Shown here one piece after another: positions 35,501 through 44,488 of a stretch of DNA of 64,000 bases. The notes under the pieces were generated by a model. That model worked only from the letters and a program-made list of their open reading frames with translations, did not search any database and was not told the origin of the DNA. Source of the stretch: JBAYIE01 sp965279165 (GTDB lineage Bacteria > Bacteroidota > Bacteroidia > UKL13-3); the NCBI GenBank assembly GCA_965279165.1, contig OZ257140.1:310001-374000 (forward strand), in the 5' to 3' direction. The translations under genes were made by a program, and so were the position numbers. Position 1 is the first letter of the stretch. Each line of letters begins with the position of its first letter.

Positions 35501-38086
35501 GTCGGCACCGATATCCGGTAACGAATTTCTTTTATCCCCATCCAAATCTGTCGTAACACCTGTTGTGGAAGTGGAAACACCTTTATTTCCCGCTGCAAGT
35601 AAATGTAGGTTTGTTACCGATGCATTACCGGTTGCATTGATAAATCCGGGATCCATAAAATAACTATTGGCATCGCCTGAAACCCAATTTGCTGTATAAG
35701 AGGTTACATCATTGGTACCATTATTGGCAGATGCAAACACACCACCTGTTCCATTGGCATAATAAATATTATTGTTCAAGGTTAAGGTAGTTGTATTCAC
35801 TAAAACAGTACTATAATGTTTACCGGTACTTGTTGCATTCGAACGGTTGTTTACAAAAATATTGTTCCTTACATCATCGGTGCCGGCATTGTATCTCCAG
35901 TATGCGTAGGTTGGATTGGCACCTGTAGTAACACCAGACCCTCCAATGAATACCGAATTGTGGTACACATTATGCACGGCAACAGCTTCTGTTAAAAATG
36001 CATAAATAAATATGGGATAGGTAATACCGGTTCCATCAGGTTTAATCCCCAATCGAATCATATTATTAAATACATTGATTGGACCACCGATAATTTCAAT
36101 TCCCCTGAAACTACATCCGGGATTATTGGTTACTAAATCAAAGCTATGTACCAGATTATTTGATACAATAGTAGTTGAGGTGGTTGTGCCAAAATAAAAA
36201 ATACCTGTCATCAACATATTTTGTCCGCTAGTTCCCGACGATTGTGTTGTAGAAACCATGGAGTCGACAATATTATTTGAAATGATAGTTGGATTACCTC
36301 CTGCCGCTACGGTAGCAATACCTACCAAAACAGTATTTGCATAATTCGATAAATGAAATGCAGCGCATGCCAGATTTTTAATTGTATTCCCCGAAATCTC
36401 TTTTACAATCTGCGTGGCTGTTGTTGGACCTGTAATTACAATTCCACCTGTTTGTGAAATGCTGGTATTGGTAATTCCGGATGATTGAAGTGTACTGGTA
36501 TTGTTATTGTTTAAATTGGCTATCACATTATTGGTTATGGTTAAGGTTGCCGAACCCGACGAACACCGGATACCGTTTACAAACAACACATATGATCCAT
36601 TTGGGTTATTTGCATAAATGCTATTATTTACCAAGGTACTACCCACCAGGTTACGATCGATAATAACTGTTGGTGCAGTAGCATTACAAAAAATACCGCT
36701 AAATGCATTTCCTGCACCATTCAACGTAATACCTCCTACTACGTTATTCTGAAATAATATGGTTGTAGTTACAGTTGCAGGACCTGAAATAACTAAAATT
36801 GGATTGTGGGTTAAACCAACTCCGGCACTGTTTAATACAATCGCATCTACTGCTGTTGCTGATCCAATAATATTTCCATCCGACACCAATGGTCCGCCAA
36901 CATTTACATTACCATTATTCTGACACCAAATACCATGAAACAAATCACTGGTTGAAGCTTTTTGTGAAATTCCAAGATTGGTAATGGTATTTGATTTCAC
37001 ATTAGATGCTAATCCACCGGATACAGTTAAAGTGATTGCATCAAATAAGGAATTAAACCCACCGTTTGGATTAATGGTCAAAGCACTTCCGGTACATTTA
37101 GGAGCCGAACCACCAATAAAATTTCCAATAACCGTAAATCCATTGCCTACTCCTCCTGAATTGGTGGTTGCAAGATAAATACCCCTGTTTGCAACCGCTG
37201 CCGTTAAGGTAGGTGCACGTGTTTCAGTTTGAAAAATACTATTGCCGGTAATAAACCATGCATTGGTGCCTTTATCACACTCAATCGCTGCTGTTGTTAA
37301 ATTTTCTCCGCCATACATATTAAATATATTGCAGTTCGAAACTGTATTGCTATCGTTAAATGTTGCTGTTATGCTTGTAGATCCGCTAGGACCATAGGAA
37401 TATACACCCATGGTACAAACCAAAGTATGGGATGGTGGATGAATATTGCAATTATCTATGGTATTAAAATCATTTCCGGTTGAACCACTTGTACTTCCTA
37501 TAAAAACGATTCCGGCTTGCGTTCCAGGTACTTGTCCGCTAGTTTGGTTCTCTCCCTGCAAATCGCAATACTTAATGGAATTATACATGGCATCGTTGTT
37601 CATTTTAACTGCAACACCACCTGAATTCGTATTCGCTATGGTTAGATAGGTTGTGTTGCTAACAGAAATGGCAGATCCGGTTCCTCCCGGACGGCCATCA
37701 AAAATGACATACTTGCTGCCACTAAAATCTAGTGTTCCATTCACATTTGAACTGGTTATGATTAATCCATTTGCACCGGATTGCGGACGAATGGTGATGG
37801 TATTCACTGCACTCACACCACTTATTAAGGTAATGGATATTGGATAAGTTTCACCGGTGCTGCTATAAGCCGGTAGTAATTCTAACAACAATGGCCCGTT
37901 TATTCCCGCATTGGATGCTGCTAAAAAAGCAGCTGTTAACGTGGCATACGTTCCACCTGTTCCTATTGTTTTTGTTCCGGAAATCTGACCCTTAACTCCT
38001 ATTGATATAAATAGAAGAAACAAGATGAAAAAACAATTGCGAAATTGCATTCCAACATTCTGAGGTATAATTAATTTCATAGCCAT
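32525..38086 (-). CDS. Giant T9SS-secreted surface protein: parallel beta-helix plus Ig-like repeats
   Basis: About 1853 residues. A signal peptide (FFILFLLFISIGVKGQ) precedes a region of about 880 residues rich in Asn, Thr, Ser and Gly with short repeated strands (IDNCNIHPP, VSNCNIFNMYGG, ITNNVIANLNN), typical of right-handed parallel beta-helices. A short CARDB-like domain (DLGVASIDAP) leads to eight Ig-like repeats of about 83 residues, each with VxISxxxxxICxG, TFxATxxNGGTxPxYQWxxNG, DSV and C; then a shorter ninth unit and a type A T9SS sorting domain (ILVYPNPVFNRVFI ... VVRGQ). It may act as an adhesin or polysaccharide-binding scaffold. In-frame starts further upstream (38152 TTG, 38104 ATG) reach into the palindrome; I prefer 38086 or 38080. 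Confidence 0.88.
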   Translation of the reverse strand: MAMKLIIPQNVGMQFRNCFFILFLLFISIGVKGQISGTKTIGTGGTYATLTAAFLAASNAGINGPLLLELLPAYSSTGETYPISITLISGVSAVNTITIRPQSGANGLIITSSNVNGTLDFSGSKYVIFDGRPGGTGSAISVSNTTYLTIANTNSGGVAVKMNNDAMYNSIKYCDLQGENQTSGQVPGTQAGIVFIGSTSGSTGNDFNTIDNCNIHPPSHTLVCTMGVYSYGPSGSTSITATFNDSNTVSNCNIFNMYGGENLTTAAIECDKGTNAWFITGNSIFQTETRAPTLTAAVANRGIYLATTNSGGVGNGFTVIGNFIGGSAPKCTGSALTINPNGGFNSLFDAITLTVSGGLASNVKSNTITNLGISQKASTSDLFHGIWCQNNGNVNVGGPLVSDGNIIGSATAVDAIVLNSAGVGLTHNPILVISGPATVTTTILFQNNVVGGITLNGAGNAFSGIFCNATAPTVIIDRNLVGSTLVNNSIYANNPNGSYVLFVNGIRCSSGSATLTITNNVIANLNNNNTSTLQSSGITNTSISQTGGIVITGPTTATQIVKEISGNTIKNLACAAFHLSNYANTVLVGIATVAAGGNPTIISNNIVDSMVSTTQSSGTSGQNMLMTGIFYFGTTTSTTIVSNNLVHSFDLVTNNPGCSFRGIEIIGGPINVFNNMIRLGIKPDGTGITYPIFIYAFLTEAVAVHNVYHNSVFIGGSGVTTGANPTYAYWRYNAGTDDVRNNIFVNNRSNATSTGKHYSTVLVNTTTLTLNNNIYYANGTGGVFASANNGTNDVTSYTANWVSGDANSYFMDPGFINATGNASVTNLHLLAAGNKGVSTSTTGVTTDLDGDKRNSLPDIGADEIPIDLGVASIDAPTTASFCGQSRSIIVRIKNYGMLDITYSGIIVTVNGNYSFTYPWTGTLAPGVTSGPINIGNYNFTGGNYVLAVHTTLNAGLTDNKSSNDTAKVIFNVTPTVVPAVIVSTPFTTVCLNAPVTFKATFSNGGTTPVLQWFVNSTPVGTNDTLYTTNTLANGDTVKCILTSNAACASATTANSNLLKMTVGSSLVPLVTISTPDTIICAGAVNNFKATIQNGGLTPHFQWQKNGMNVGTDSVAYRLTGAVNNDSVRCIMSTSLSCASKSADTSKYINLKVNPLLTPTVSISASSTSICAGVSDTFTAVITNGGTNPIYQWRINNGVPVGTNSNKYITSILKDKDSVYVTLLSNAGCLTQNTATSSKIGIAVLPQITPLATISATKNSICTGETVVFRSSISGGGNTPLRKWFKNTTDLGVSADSLVLSNLNHLDSVYMELTSNATCVHPSPVAFSNKIGMQVNTFVTPLVTVVPSATSICSGTNTIFTAKPVNGGPTPHFVWRRSGVVVGTDDTVYATNFINNKDTIQVILKSNAICQTKDGDTSASIIMTVTPSVTPTISVSTPINPVCQNTPVSFQASITNGGSTPHYSWKKNGVDIGTDSSNLLASSIQNRDTIYAVLTTNAVCATTPSVVSNKLLMLSIPLVSASVSIAENSNNICKGKTVIFSATPVNGGTSPVYQWMKNGIAVGTNIANYATDSLSDKDTMVVKMTSSVQCASPLQSISNKIGIKVLVSETPEVSVTANPDIACIGNIITFTAKDSFLLTSKSFQWFRNDVKVGSDSTKYTITAAFGDKVKCVLYAKATCVTKPSDTAIASLTINPTPLKPSITRIKDTLIASLANNYQWYLNNNAITGATNQKHLMLQNGSYKVTITNQGCSNTSDTFGYYHVKVPIVYGSNNKILVYPNPVFNRVFIEADFNQSANTEVMIFDITGKEVIRKLLGTVEKLDYALDLGNLQSGIYLMHIKHGEEISVVRVVRGQ

Positions 38087-38121
38087 ATTTTTTTTGGTAT
38101 ACATATATACAATAAATTTCC

Positions 38122-38182
38122 GACAACTCGTAAGGACAACTCGTAGGGACAACTCGCGAGTTGTCCTTACGAGTTGTCCCTA
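38122..38182. repeat. REP-like palindrome containing the pyc stop codon
   Basis: The arms 38131-38156 and 38157-38182 are inverted copies of each other (26 bp each) with two imperfect pairs (A/C and G/T). Each arm contains two copies of GACAACTCG; a third copy (38122-38130) extends the left side. The pyc stop codon TAG occupies 38180-38182. The unit GGACAACTCGCGAGTTGTCC resembles the REP-type palindromes scattered through environmental Bacteroidota genomes. As RNA it would form a strong hairpin just after pyc and could stop transcription before the surface-protein gene. Confidence 0.75.
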
Positions 38183-41100
38183 TGATGTCGTCATCACAAT
38201 CACCAAATCATCCTGTTCAACCAAAACACCTTCTGCAAGAACAACCTCTCCTATCACTCCATCTTTCGATGCCAGCACCGTACTTTCCATTTTCATGGCT
38301 TCAATAGCAAACAATGGGGTGTTTTTTAAAACCGACTCCCCTGCCTTCACAAATATTTTGGATAATTTACCTTGTAAAGGGGTACCAATTTCATTCTCTT
38401 TTCCGGCTTTACGGTTTGCTTCTTTTAATACTTTAAATTGGTTATCCTTTACTTCAATTCCGCGTGTTTGTCCGTTTAATTTAAAAAACACAGTACGCAT
38501 ACCATGTTCATCCGGTTCGGTTACATAAAGCATTCTTACCAAAATACTTTTCCCTGGTGCCAGTTCAATCAAGGTTTCTTCACTTGCATTTAATCCATAG
38601 AAAAAAGTAGTAGTAGGCAAGTAAAAAACATCGCCGTATTTTTCTTTATGTGCGGCGTATTCTTCAAATACTTTCGGATAAAACTTATAACTCAGAAAAT
38701 CAAGAAAGGTAAATTCGCTATCAAATTTTGATTTAAACGCCTCAAATTCTACATCAAAATCTATCGGTGTCATGTGTTCGTTCGGACGGTTGGTATATGG
38801 TTTTTCATCCTTCAGAATGATGCGCTGCAATTCCTCCGGAAATCCTCCTTGCGTTTGTCCAAGGTCGCCTCTAAACAAACCAATTACAGAATCCGGAAAA
38901 GAAATGCTATCTCCCTTAGTAAAAATATCCTCTTTGCTGTAATTATTTGCGGTCATAAACAAGGCCATGTCACCAACCACTTTTGAGGAAGGGGTAACCT
39001 TTATAATATCACCAAACAATTCATTTACCACCACATAATTCTCTTTAATTTTTTCGAATTTATCTTCTAATCCAAGTGCTCTTGCTTGCGGACGAAGATT
39101 GGAATATTGTCCGCCCGGAATTTCATGGTAATACACTTCTGCTGTACCTGATTTCAATTCACTTTCAAATGGATAATACCATTCCCTCACATCCTCCCAA
39201 TAATTCGAAAACTCATTTAATTTTGGCAAATTAATTTTGCATTCGCGTTCGTGACCTTCCATCATCGCAACCATGGCATTAAAATTTGGTTGCGAGGTTA
39301 AACCACTCATACTGGCAAGCGACACATCCACAATATCTACATCCGCTTCAATTGCTTTTAAATACGTTGCCGGTTGTATTCCTGCAGTATCGTGTGTGTG
39401 CAAATGAACCGGAATGTCGATTACCTTTTTTAATTCACGAACCAACACTTCCGCTTGGTATGGTTTTAATAATCCTGCCATATCTTTAATACCTAAAATA
39501 TGGGTTCCTGCATCTTCTAAGGATCGGGCCAAATCAAGATAATACTGCAAATTAAATTTCTTGTTTTTCTTTGGATCTAAAAAATCGCCGGTATAACAAA
39601 TACAGGCTTCACTAATTCCTTGTGTACGTTCGTTAACCGCTTTGATGCTTACTTTCATTCCATCCAACCAATTCAGCGAATCGAAAATGCGGAATACATC
39701 TATCCCATATTCCCAACTGTTTTCAATAAATTTTTCTACCAAATTATCCGGATAAGCAGTGTAACCAACAGCATTGGCGCCTCGAATCAACATTTGAAAC
39801 AAGGTATTAGGAATTGCTTCACGTAATAACTTTAATCGTTGCCAAGGATCTTCATGCAAGAATCGCAATGCCACATCAAAGGTGGCTCCTCCCCACATTT
39901 CTAAACTAAATAATTGCGGATGATTCTTAGCAAAACTTTCAGCAACTTTTAACATATCAATGGTGCGAACCCTTGTTGCAAGCAACGATTGATGTGCATC
40001 CCGTAAAGTTGTATCCGTATAATAAATGCTTTTTTCGGAACGAATCGATTCGATAAATTTTGCCCTACCCAAGTTATTTAACTTATCCTTTGTGCCTTCC
40101 GGATAGTCGGCATACTTATCAAATAAAGGAACAATCGGTTGTCTGAAATTTACATTCGGATTAATCGCTTTCACATCGTCGTTACCATTCACTACAATAT
40201 TGGCGAGGTACTTTAATGTTTTTGTTCCGGTATCCTTTCGTTTTGCAAATAAAAATAACTCGGGATGTGATTCTATAAAATTAACCCTTGCTTTACCCTC
40301 CATAAATTCGGGATGCTGCAAAACATTCTCTAAAAATGCAATATTTGTTTTAACACCACGAATCCTGAATTCGCGTAATACCCGTTGCAAACGCTCACAA
40401 CTTTCTTTTAGTGTATGTCCGCTTGCCGTAACTTTAACCAACAACGAATCAAAAAATGGCGAAATTTTCACCCCCGGATAACTACTGCCTTCATCCAATC
40501 GTATACCCGGACCACCTGCATTACGGTATGCGATAATGGTTCCAAAATCCGGTTTAAATCCATTCGCCGGATCTTCTGTTGTAATTCTGCATTGAATAGC
40601 AAAACCTTGGCATCTTATGACAGATTGCGATGAAATATTAATTTCCGGAGAATCGAGTCGAAAATCCTGGGCTACCAATAGTTGATTTTTTACAATATCA
40701 ATTCCGGTGACTTCCTCTGTTACGGTATGCTCAACCTGAATGCGGGGATTTACTTCAATAAAAAAAATATTCTCTTCTTTATCTACTAAAAACTCCACCG
40801 TACCGGCATTGTTGTATTTTACTTCTTTGCAAATGGCAATAGCATATTCATATAAATTATTTCTGGTTGTTTCACTTAACGACAAACTCGGTGCAACTTC
40901 TACAACCTTCTGAAAACGGCGCTGTACCGAACAATCGCGTTCAAAAAGATGCACAATATTGCCATGGTTATCACCCAATATTTGAACTTCAATATGCTTG
41001 GGTTGATCAATAAATTTTTCAAAGAAAACAGTACCATCTCCAAATGCTTTTTCTGCCTCTTGTTTCGCTTCCGGAAATGATTTTTCGAGTTGCACCAAAT

Positions 41101-41623
41101 CTCTAACAACCCGCATACCTCTTCCACCACCACCTGCAGCTGCCTTAATCATAATCGGAAATCCTATTCGATTAGCCTCCGATATAGCAGTTTCCAAATC
41201 CGTTAATTCAGCATGGCTATCTTCTATAACCGGAACATTTGCCTTTCTTGCTACTTGTTTTGCAAGCACTTTATCCCCCAAACTTTTCATCACTTCCGGT
41301 TCAGGACCAACAAATAAAATACCTTCGTCTTTGCAACGCTGCGCAAACACAGCATTCTCGCTTAAAAAACCATAGCCGGGATGAATGGCGTTAACCCCTT
41401 CGTGTTTGGCTACACGAATAATTTCCTCAATATCCAAATAAGGTTTTAATGGCTCCTCATCGTCACCAATCTGATACGACTCGTCGGCTTTATACCGATG
41501 CAGCGAATAACGATCCTCGTAGGTATAAACTGCAACTGTACGAATATGCATTTCATTTGCGGCCCGTAAAACGCGTATGGCTATTTCGCCGCGGTTTGCT
41601 ACCAGTAGTTTTCGAATTTTCAT
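38180..41623 (-). CDS. pyc: Pyruvate carboxylase
   Basis: From the ATG at 41623 the protein has 1147 residues, the usual length. Order: biotin carboxylase domain (MKIRKLLVANRGEIAIRVLRA, HPGYGFLSENA, AAAGGGGRGMRVV, EVNPRIQVEHTVTE), then the carboxyltransferase barrel (YTDTTLRDAHQSLLATRVRT, FEMWGGATFDVALRFL-like segment, HTHDTAG with metal-binding His residues), the PYC/OADA tetramerisation region, and the biotinyl domain with Lys1111 in EAMKMES, 36 residues from the end. It makes oxaloacetate from pyruvate, bicarbonate and ATP for anaplerosis. A longer frame from 41674 lacks support. The stop codon lies in a palindrome. Confidence 0.96.
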   Translation of the reverse strand: MKIRKLLVANRGEIAIRVLRAANEMHIRTVAVYTYEDRYSLHRYKADESYQIGDDEEPLKPYLDIEEIIRVAKHEGVNAIHPGYGFLSENAVFAQRCKDEGILFVGPEPEVMKSLGDKVLAKQVARKANVPVIEDSHAELTDLETAISEANRIGFPIMIKAAAGGGGRGMRVVRDLVQLEKSFPEAKQEAEKAFGDGTVFFEKFIDQPKHIEVQILGDNHGNIVHLFERDCSVQRRFQKVVEVAPSLSLSETTRNNLYEYAIAICKEVKYNNAGTVEFLVDKEENIFFIEVNPRIQVEHTVTEEVTGIDIVKNQLLVAQDFRLDSPEINISSQSVIRCQGFAIQCRITTEDPANGFKPDFGTIIAYRNAGGPGIRLDEGSSYPGVKISPFFDSLLVKVTASGHTLKESCERLQRVLREFRIRGVKTNIAFLENVLQHPEFMEGKARVNFIESHPELFLFAKRKDTGTKTLKYLANIVVNGNDDVKAINPNVNFRQPIVPLFDKYADYPEGTKDKLNNLGRAKFIESIRSEKSIYYTDTTLRDAHQSLLATRVRTIDMLKVAESFAKNHPQLFSLEMWGGATFDVALRFLHEDPWQRLKLLREAIPNTLFQMLIRGANAVGYTAYPDNLVEKFIENSWEYGIDVFRIFDSLNWLDGMKVSIKAVNERTQGISEACICYTGDFLDPKKNKKFNLQYYLDLARSLEDAGTHILGIKDMAGLLKPYQAEVLVRELKKVIDIPVHLHTHDTAGIQPATYLKAIEADVDIVDVSLASMSGLTSQPNFNAMVAMMEGHERECKINLPKLNEFSNYWEDVREWYYPFESELKSGTAEVYYHEIPGGQYSNLRPQARALGLEDKFEKIKENYVVVNELFGDIIKVTPSSKVVGDMALFMTANNYSKEDIFTKGDSISFPDSVIGLFRGDLGQTQGGFPEELQRIILKDEKPYTNRPNEHMTPIDFDVEFEAFKSKFDSEFTFLDFLSYKFYPKVFEEYAAHKEKYGDVFYLPTTTFFYGLNASEETLIELAPGKSILVRMLYVTEPDEHGMRTVFFKLNGQTRGIEVKDNQFKVLKEANRKAGKENEIGTPLQGKLSKIFVKAGESVLKNTPLFAIEAMKMESTVLASKDGVIGEVVLAEGVLVEQDDLVIVMTTS

Positions 41624-41762
41624 AAGAGGAAAGTTAAGTTCTTCTAAGAAATCGAATTGCTTTGGATTTACCAAATGATTTTTAATCTATTTAAATCTTC
41701 TAGGTTACGATCCATAAAATCCAAACCCGGCTTATCTTTACATTACCTTATTGTAGGCACTA

Positions 41763-41794
41763 TTTGCTACTATCAGATAAATAAGGTATCTTTG
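41763..41794 (+). promoter_or_regulatory. Strong promoter TTTG-N20-TATCTTTG of the helicase gene
   Basis: TTTG at 41763-41766 and TATCTTTG at 41787-41794 match both elements of the Bacteroidota promoter with a 20-nt spacer, the best match in the window. Transcription would start near 41801, giving a leader of about 115 nt. Confidence 0.7.
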
Positions 41795-41800
41795 CACCGG

Positions 41801-41914
41801 TTAAAATTCTTTACCGTACGTTTAATTCCGTAAAACGTTTACGAAGAGAGCCACCAGACAACGCAGGTTCAATTTTAATTATACCTTTTGAACTGCTAAA
41901 ACAACGTTTATATT
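41801..41914 (+). promoter_or_regulatory. Long 5' leader of the RhlE-type helicase mRNA
   Basis: A leader of about 114 nt inferred from the promoter position. It includes a CGTAAA-ACG-TTTACG inverted repeat (around 41832) and T/A-rich stretches before the ATG. Cold-inducible DEAD-box genes in other bacteria often have long leaders controlling translation or decay; a regulatory role here is inferred. Confidence 0.4.
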
Positions 41915-43183
41915 ATGCAATTTAATTCGCTCAATATCGTAGAACCGATATTAAAATCGCTTCAGGAAGAAGGCTATACAACTCCTACACCTATACAAGC
42001 TCAATCTATTCCAATCATATTACAAGGAACCGATTTACTCGGTTGCGCACAAACCGGTACAGGTAAAACTGCAGCATTCGCCATTCCTATTATTCAATTA
42101 CTCAGTACCGCTCATCATAACGATAAAAGAAGAACCATTCGCAGTTTAATTGTAACCCCAACTAGAGAACTTGCGATGCAAATCGACGAAAGTTTTAAAG
42201 CTTATGGTCGCCATACCGGTTTAAAGAGTACCGTTATATTTGGTGGTGTTGGACAAACACCGCAGGTAAATGCCTTACGCAATGGAGTAGATATTTTGAT
42301 AGCTACACCCGGTCGTTTACTCGATTTAATGCAACAAGGTTTTATTTCGTTACGAGATATCGAAATATTTGTATTAGACGAAGCAGATCGCATGCTCGAC
42401 ATGGGATTTATTCATGACGTAAAAAAATTATTGGCCGTTTTGCCTAAAAAACGCCAATCCTTATTTTTCTCTGCAACCATGCCACCCGAAATTGTAAAGC
42501 TGGCAAGTACCATTTTAGACCATCCACAAAAAGTTACAGTTACTCCTGTATCTTCTACAGTCGACATCATTAACCAATGCATCTACTTTGTAGACAAAGG
42601 CAATAAAAATGCGTTGTTGATTGAGCTGCTAAAAAACCAGGATATCAAAACAGCTTTGGTATTTACCCGTACCAAACATGGCGCCGATAAGGTTGTTAAA
42701 ATCTTGCATAAATATAATATTAAAGCAGAAGCAATTCATGGCAACAAAGCCCAGAATGCTCGCCAACGTGCCCTAACCAATTTTAAAGCACAAACCACCC
42801 GCGTATTGGTTGCAACTGATATTGCTGCTCGCGGAATTGATGTGGATGATTTAGAATATGTAATCAATTTCGAAATGTCGAACATCCCAGAAACCTATGT
42901 ACACCGCATTGGCCGTACAGGTAGGGCCGGAGCAAAAGGTACTGCAATATCGTTTTGCGATGCCGAAGAAAAAGAATATTTGCGCGATGTAGAAAAACTG
43001 ATTGCAAAGAAAATTCCGGTGATCGACAACCATCCGTTTCCTTTGATGGATCACAATCCGCCAAAAGCACCTAAGCAACAACAAAGAAACCAACACAACG
43101 GACACCAACGTCCAAAACCAACCAATTCCGATAAACCAAAACAATGGTCGTCGAAACCCAGGTCGGGTGGTTCGTATCGGTAA
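41915..43183 (+). CDS. rhlE: DEAD-box RNA helicase, RhlE type
   Basis: 422 residues. All superfamily 2 motifs are present: Q motif (FNSLNIVEPILKSLQEEGYTTPTPIQ), motif I AQTGTGKT (45-52), Ia PTRELA (82-87), Ib TPGR (131-134), II DEAD (155-158), III SAT (185-187), IV ALVFTRTK, V ATDIAARGIDVDDL and VI HRIGRTGRAG. The C-terminal ~50 residues are rich in Gln, Asn, Pro and Lys/Arg, a short RNA-binding tail as in RhlE proteins, which act in ribosome assembly and RNA turnover, often in the cold. It has its own strong promoter, a long leader, and a terminator after it. Confidence 0.93.
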   Translation: MQFNSLNIVEPILKSLQEEGYTTPTPIQAQSIPIILQGTDLLGCAQTGTGKTAAFAIPIIQLLSTAHHNDKRRTIRSLIVTPTRELAMQIDESFKAYGRHTGLKSTVIFGGVGQTPQVNALRNGVDILIATPGRLLDLMQQGFISLRDIEIFVLDEADRMLDMGFIHDVKKLLAVLPKKRQSLFFSATMPPEIVKLASTILDHPQKVTVTPVSSTVDIINQCIYFVDKGNKNALLIELLKNQDIKTALVFTRTKHGADKVVKILHKYNIKAEAIHGNKAQNARQRALTNFKAQTTRVLVATDIAARGIDVDDLEYVINFEMSNIPETYVHRIGRTGRAGAKGTAISFCDAEEKEYLRDVEKLIAKKIPVIDNHPFPLMDHNPPKAPKQQQRNQHNGHQRPKPTNSDKPKQWSSKPRSGGSYR

Positions 43184-43203
43184 TCAAGAAAACTTTTAAA
43201 ATT

Positions 43204-43255
43204 AAGGAGTCTTAATTCTTGTTCCTAACGCTGATGCAAGACTCCTTTCTTTATT
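43204..43255 (+). terminator. Intrinsic-type terminator after the helicase gene
   Basis: AAGGAGTCTT (43204-43213) and AAGACTCCTT (43238-43247) are perfect complements with a 24-nt loop, followed by TCTTTATT. It lies 20 nt after the stop. Confidence 0.55.
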
Positions 43256-43318
43256 AATAATTCGTTAAAGTTTGGTTGTACCTATTGGGTTTAATACCTA
43301 TTTAGGTTACTTGCTAAT

Positions 43319-44488
43319 ATGAAAAAGCAGCTGTTTTATTTTCTATTGCTTTCTTTTATTTGCCATTTCACGGTTCATGCGCAATATCAACCCATCAAAA
43401 AACTGCCTCATATCAGGATGACCGGAGATAGTGTGAAAAATGTGAAGCTCATCTTAAATCTGAATGCTTTCCTCCGTTTGAAAGACTCCACCCATATTTC
43501 AAATCCATATATTAGAAAACGGAATAAAATGGAAACAACTATTTTATTGGATGAAATGAAAGGAATGGAAATCCATTCCCAAAAAAAAGATAGCAATTAT
43601 TATGATGCCTTTCTGTTAAACAAAATCACCATGGACTCGGTTAACATAATCCTACAAATAGGCTATTCCAGCAATAAAGACGATACCTTAATTACACGAG
43701 CATTGTTTGAGTTGCATGCAAGTTACGAAAACGACACCTTTAGATTTTATTCTCCACTGATGCAAAAAACCAGTTTATGGAAGCATTATTCATCCGAAGA
43801 AATTACCTACTTTTTTTCACAAACTTTCGATACCATAAAAGCCAAGGAATATCAATCTTACCTACATTATTATGACAAAAAACTTGGTATAAAAAGTCCT
43901 TCCACTAACTTTTATATCTGTCCGAATTTGATGGAAGCTTTTCAGATAATTGGTGTACAATATAAAATGGACAATAATGGAAGCAGGTATGCAACCATGC
44001 AAACAAAACAGAATCAACAAATCCTGTTTATAGATGGAACCAATACCAAATATGCATGGGATCCACATGACCTATGGCACGATCGGTTGCGCATGGCAGT
44101 ACCCCGTGATAGCATAAACCGTCCGGTGGACGAAGGTTGTGCCTATTTGTATGGTGGCAGTTGGGGCTTAAGTTGGAATGAAATTTATACGCAATTTCAA
44201 CAAAAAGTTTCGGGTAAACCGAATCCTGATTGGTTGAAATTATACGAGGACTTTTTTACCTTCAACGAGAATAAATCTGCTCCGCTAATGGTTACCTATG
44301 TAATCAATGCATTAATTATAGAACGTATTGAAAAAGAAAAAGGATTTGGGGCAGTAAAAGAATTACTTACTTGTGGTAAATACAGAAAAGACAATATGAA
44401 TTACATACACGTTTTGGAACAGTTAACTGGAATCAACAAAAACAATTTCAATCAAGAAGTGGACAAGCTGATAGCTGCAAAAAAATAA
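43319..44488 (+). CDS. Secreted protein with degenerate gluzincin-like HDxxH motif
   Basis: 389 residues with a signal peptide ending FTVHAQ. No family recognised by name, but H250-D-L-W-H254 followed by VDEG with E272 (17 residues later) resembles the HExxH-(about 18)-E arrangement of MA-clan (gluzincin) metallopeptidases, with Asp in place of the catalytic Glu. The context DPHDLWHDRLR ... VDEGCAYLYGG fits the active-site helix and the 'E-G-x-A-x-Y' helix of such enzymes. It may be an inactive or altered metal-binding derivative. Monocistronic, following the helicase terminator. Confidence 0.6.
   Translation: MKKQLFYFLLLSFICHFTVHAQYQPIKKLPHIRMTGDSVKNVKLILNLNAFLRLKDSTHISNPYIRKRNKMETTILLDEMKGMEIHSQKKDSNYYDAFLLNKITMDSVNIILQIGYSSNKDDTLITRALFELHASYENDTFRFYSPLMQKTSLWKHYSSEEITYFFSQTFDTIKAKEYQSYLHYYDKKLGIKSPSTNFYICPNLMEAFQIIGVQYKMDNNGSRYATMQTKQNQQILFIDGTNTKYAWDPHDLWHDRLRMAVPRDSINRPVDEGCAYLYGGSWGLSWNEIYTQFQQKVSGKPNPDWLKLYEDFFTFNENKSAPLMVTYVINALIIERIEKEKGFGAVKELLTCGKYRKDNMNYIHVLEQLTGINKNNFNQEVDKLIAAKK

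Noticed and set aside
32708..37847. Many plus-strand frames opposite the giant surface protein
   Set aside because: Short, no family features, antisense to a well-supported repeat protein.
38087..38152. N-terminal extension of the giant surface protein to TTG 38152
   Set aside because: Its first codons are the REP-like palindrome itself and it would mask a clear signal peptide beginning after the ATG at 38086.
41624..41674. 17-residue extension of pyruvate carboxylase
   Set aside because: Conserved fold begins at the ATG 41623 (MKIRKLLVANRGE); the extension does not resemble family N-termini.
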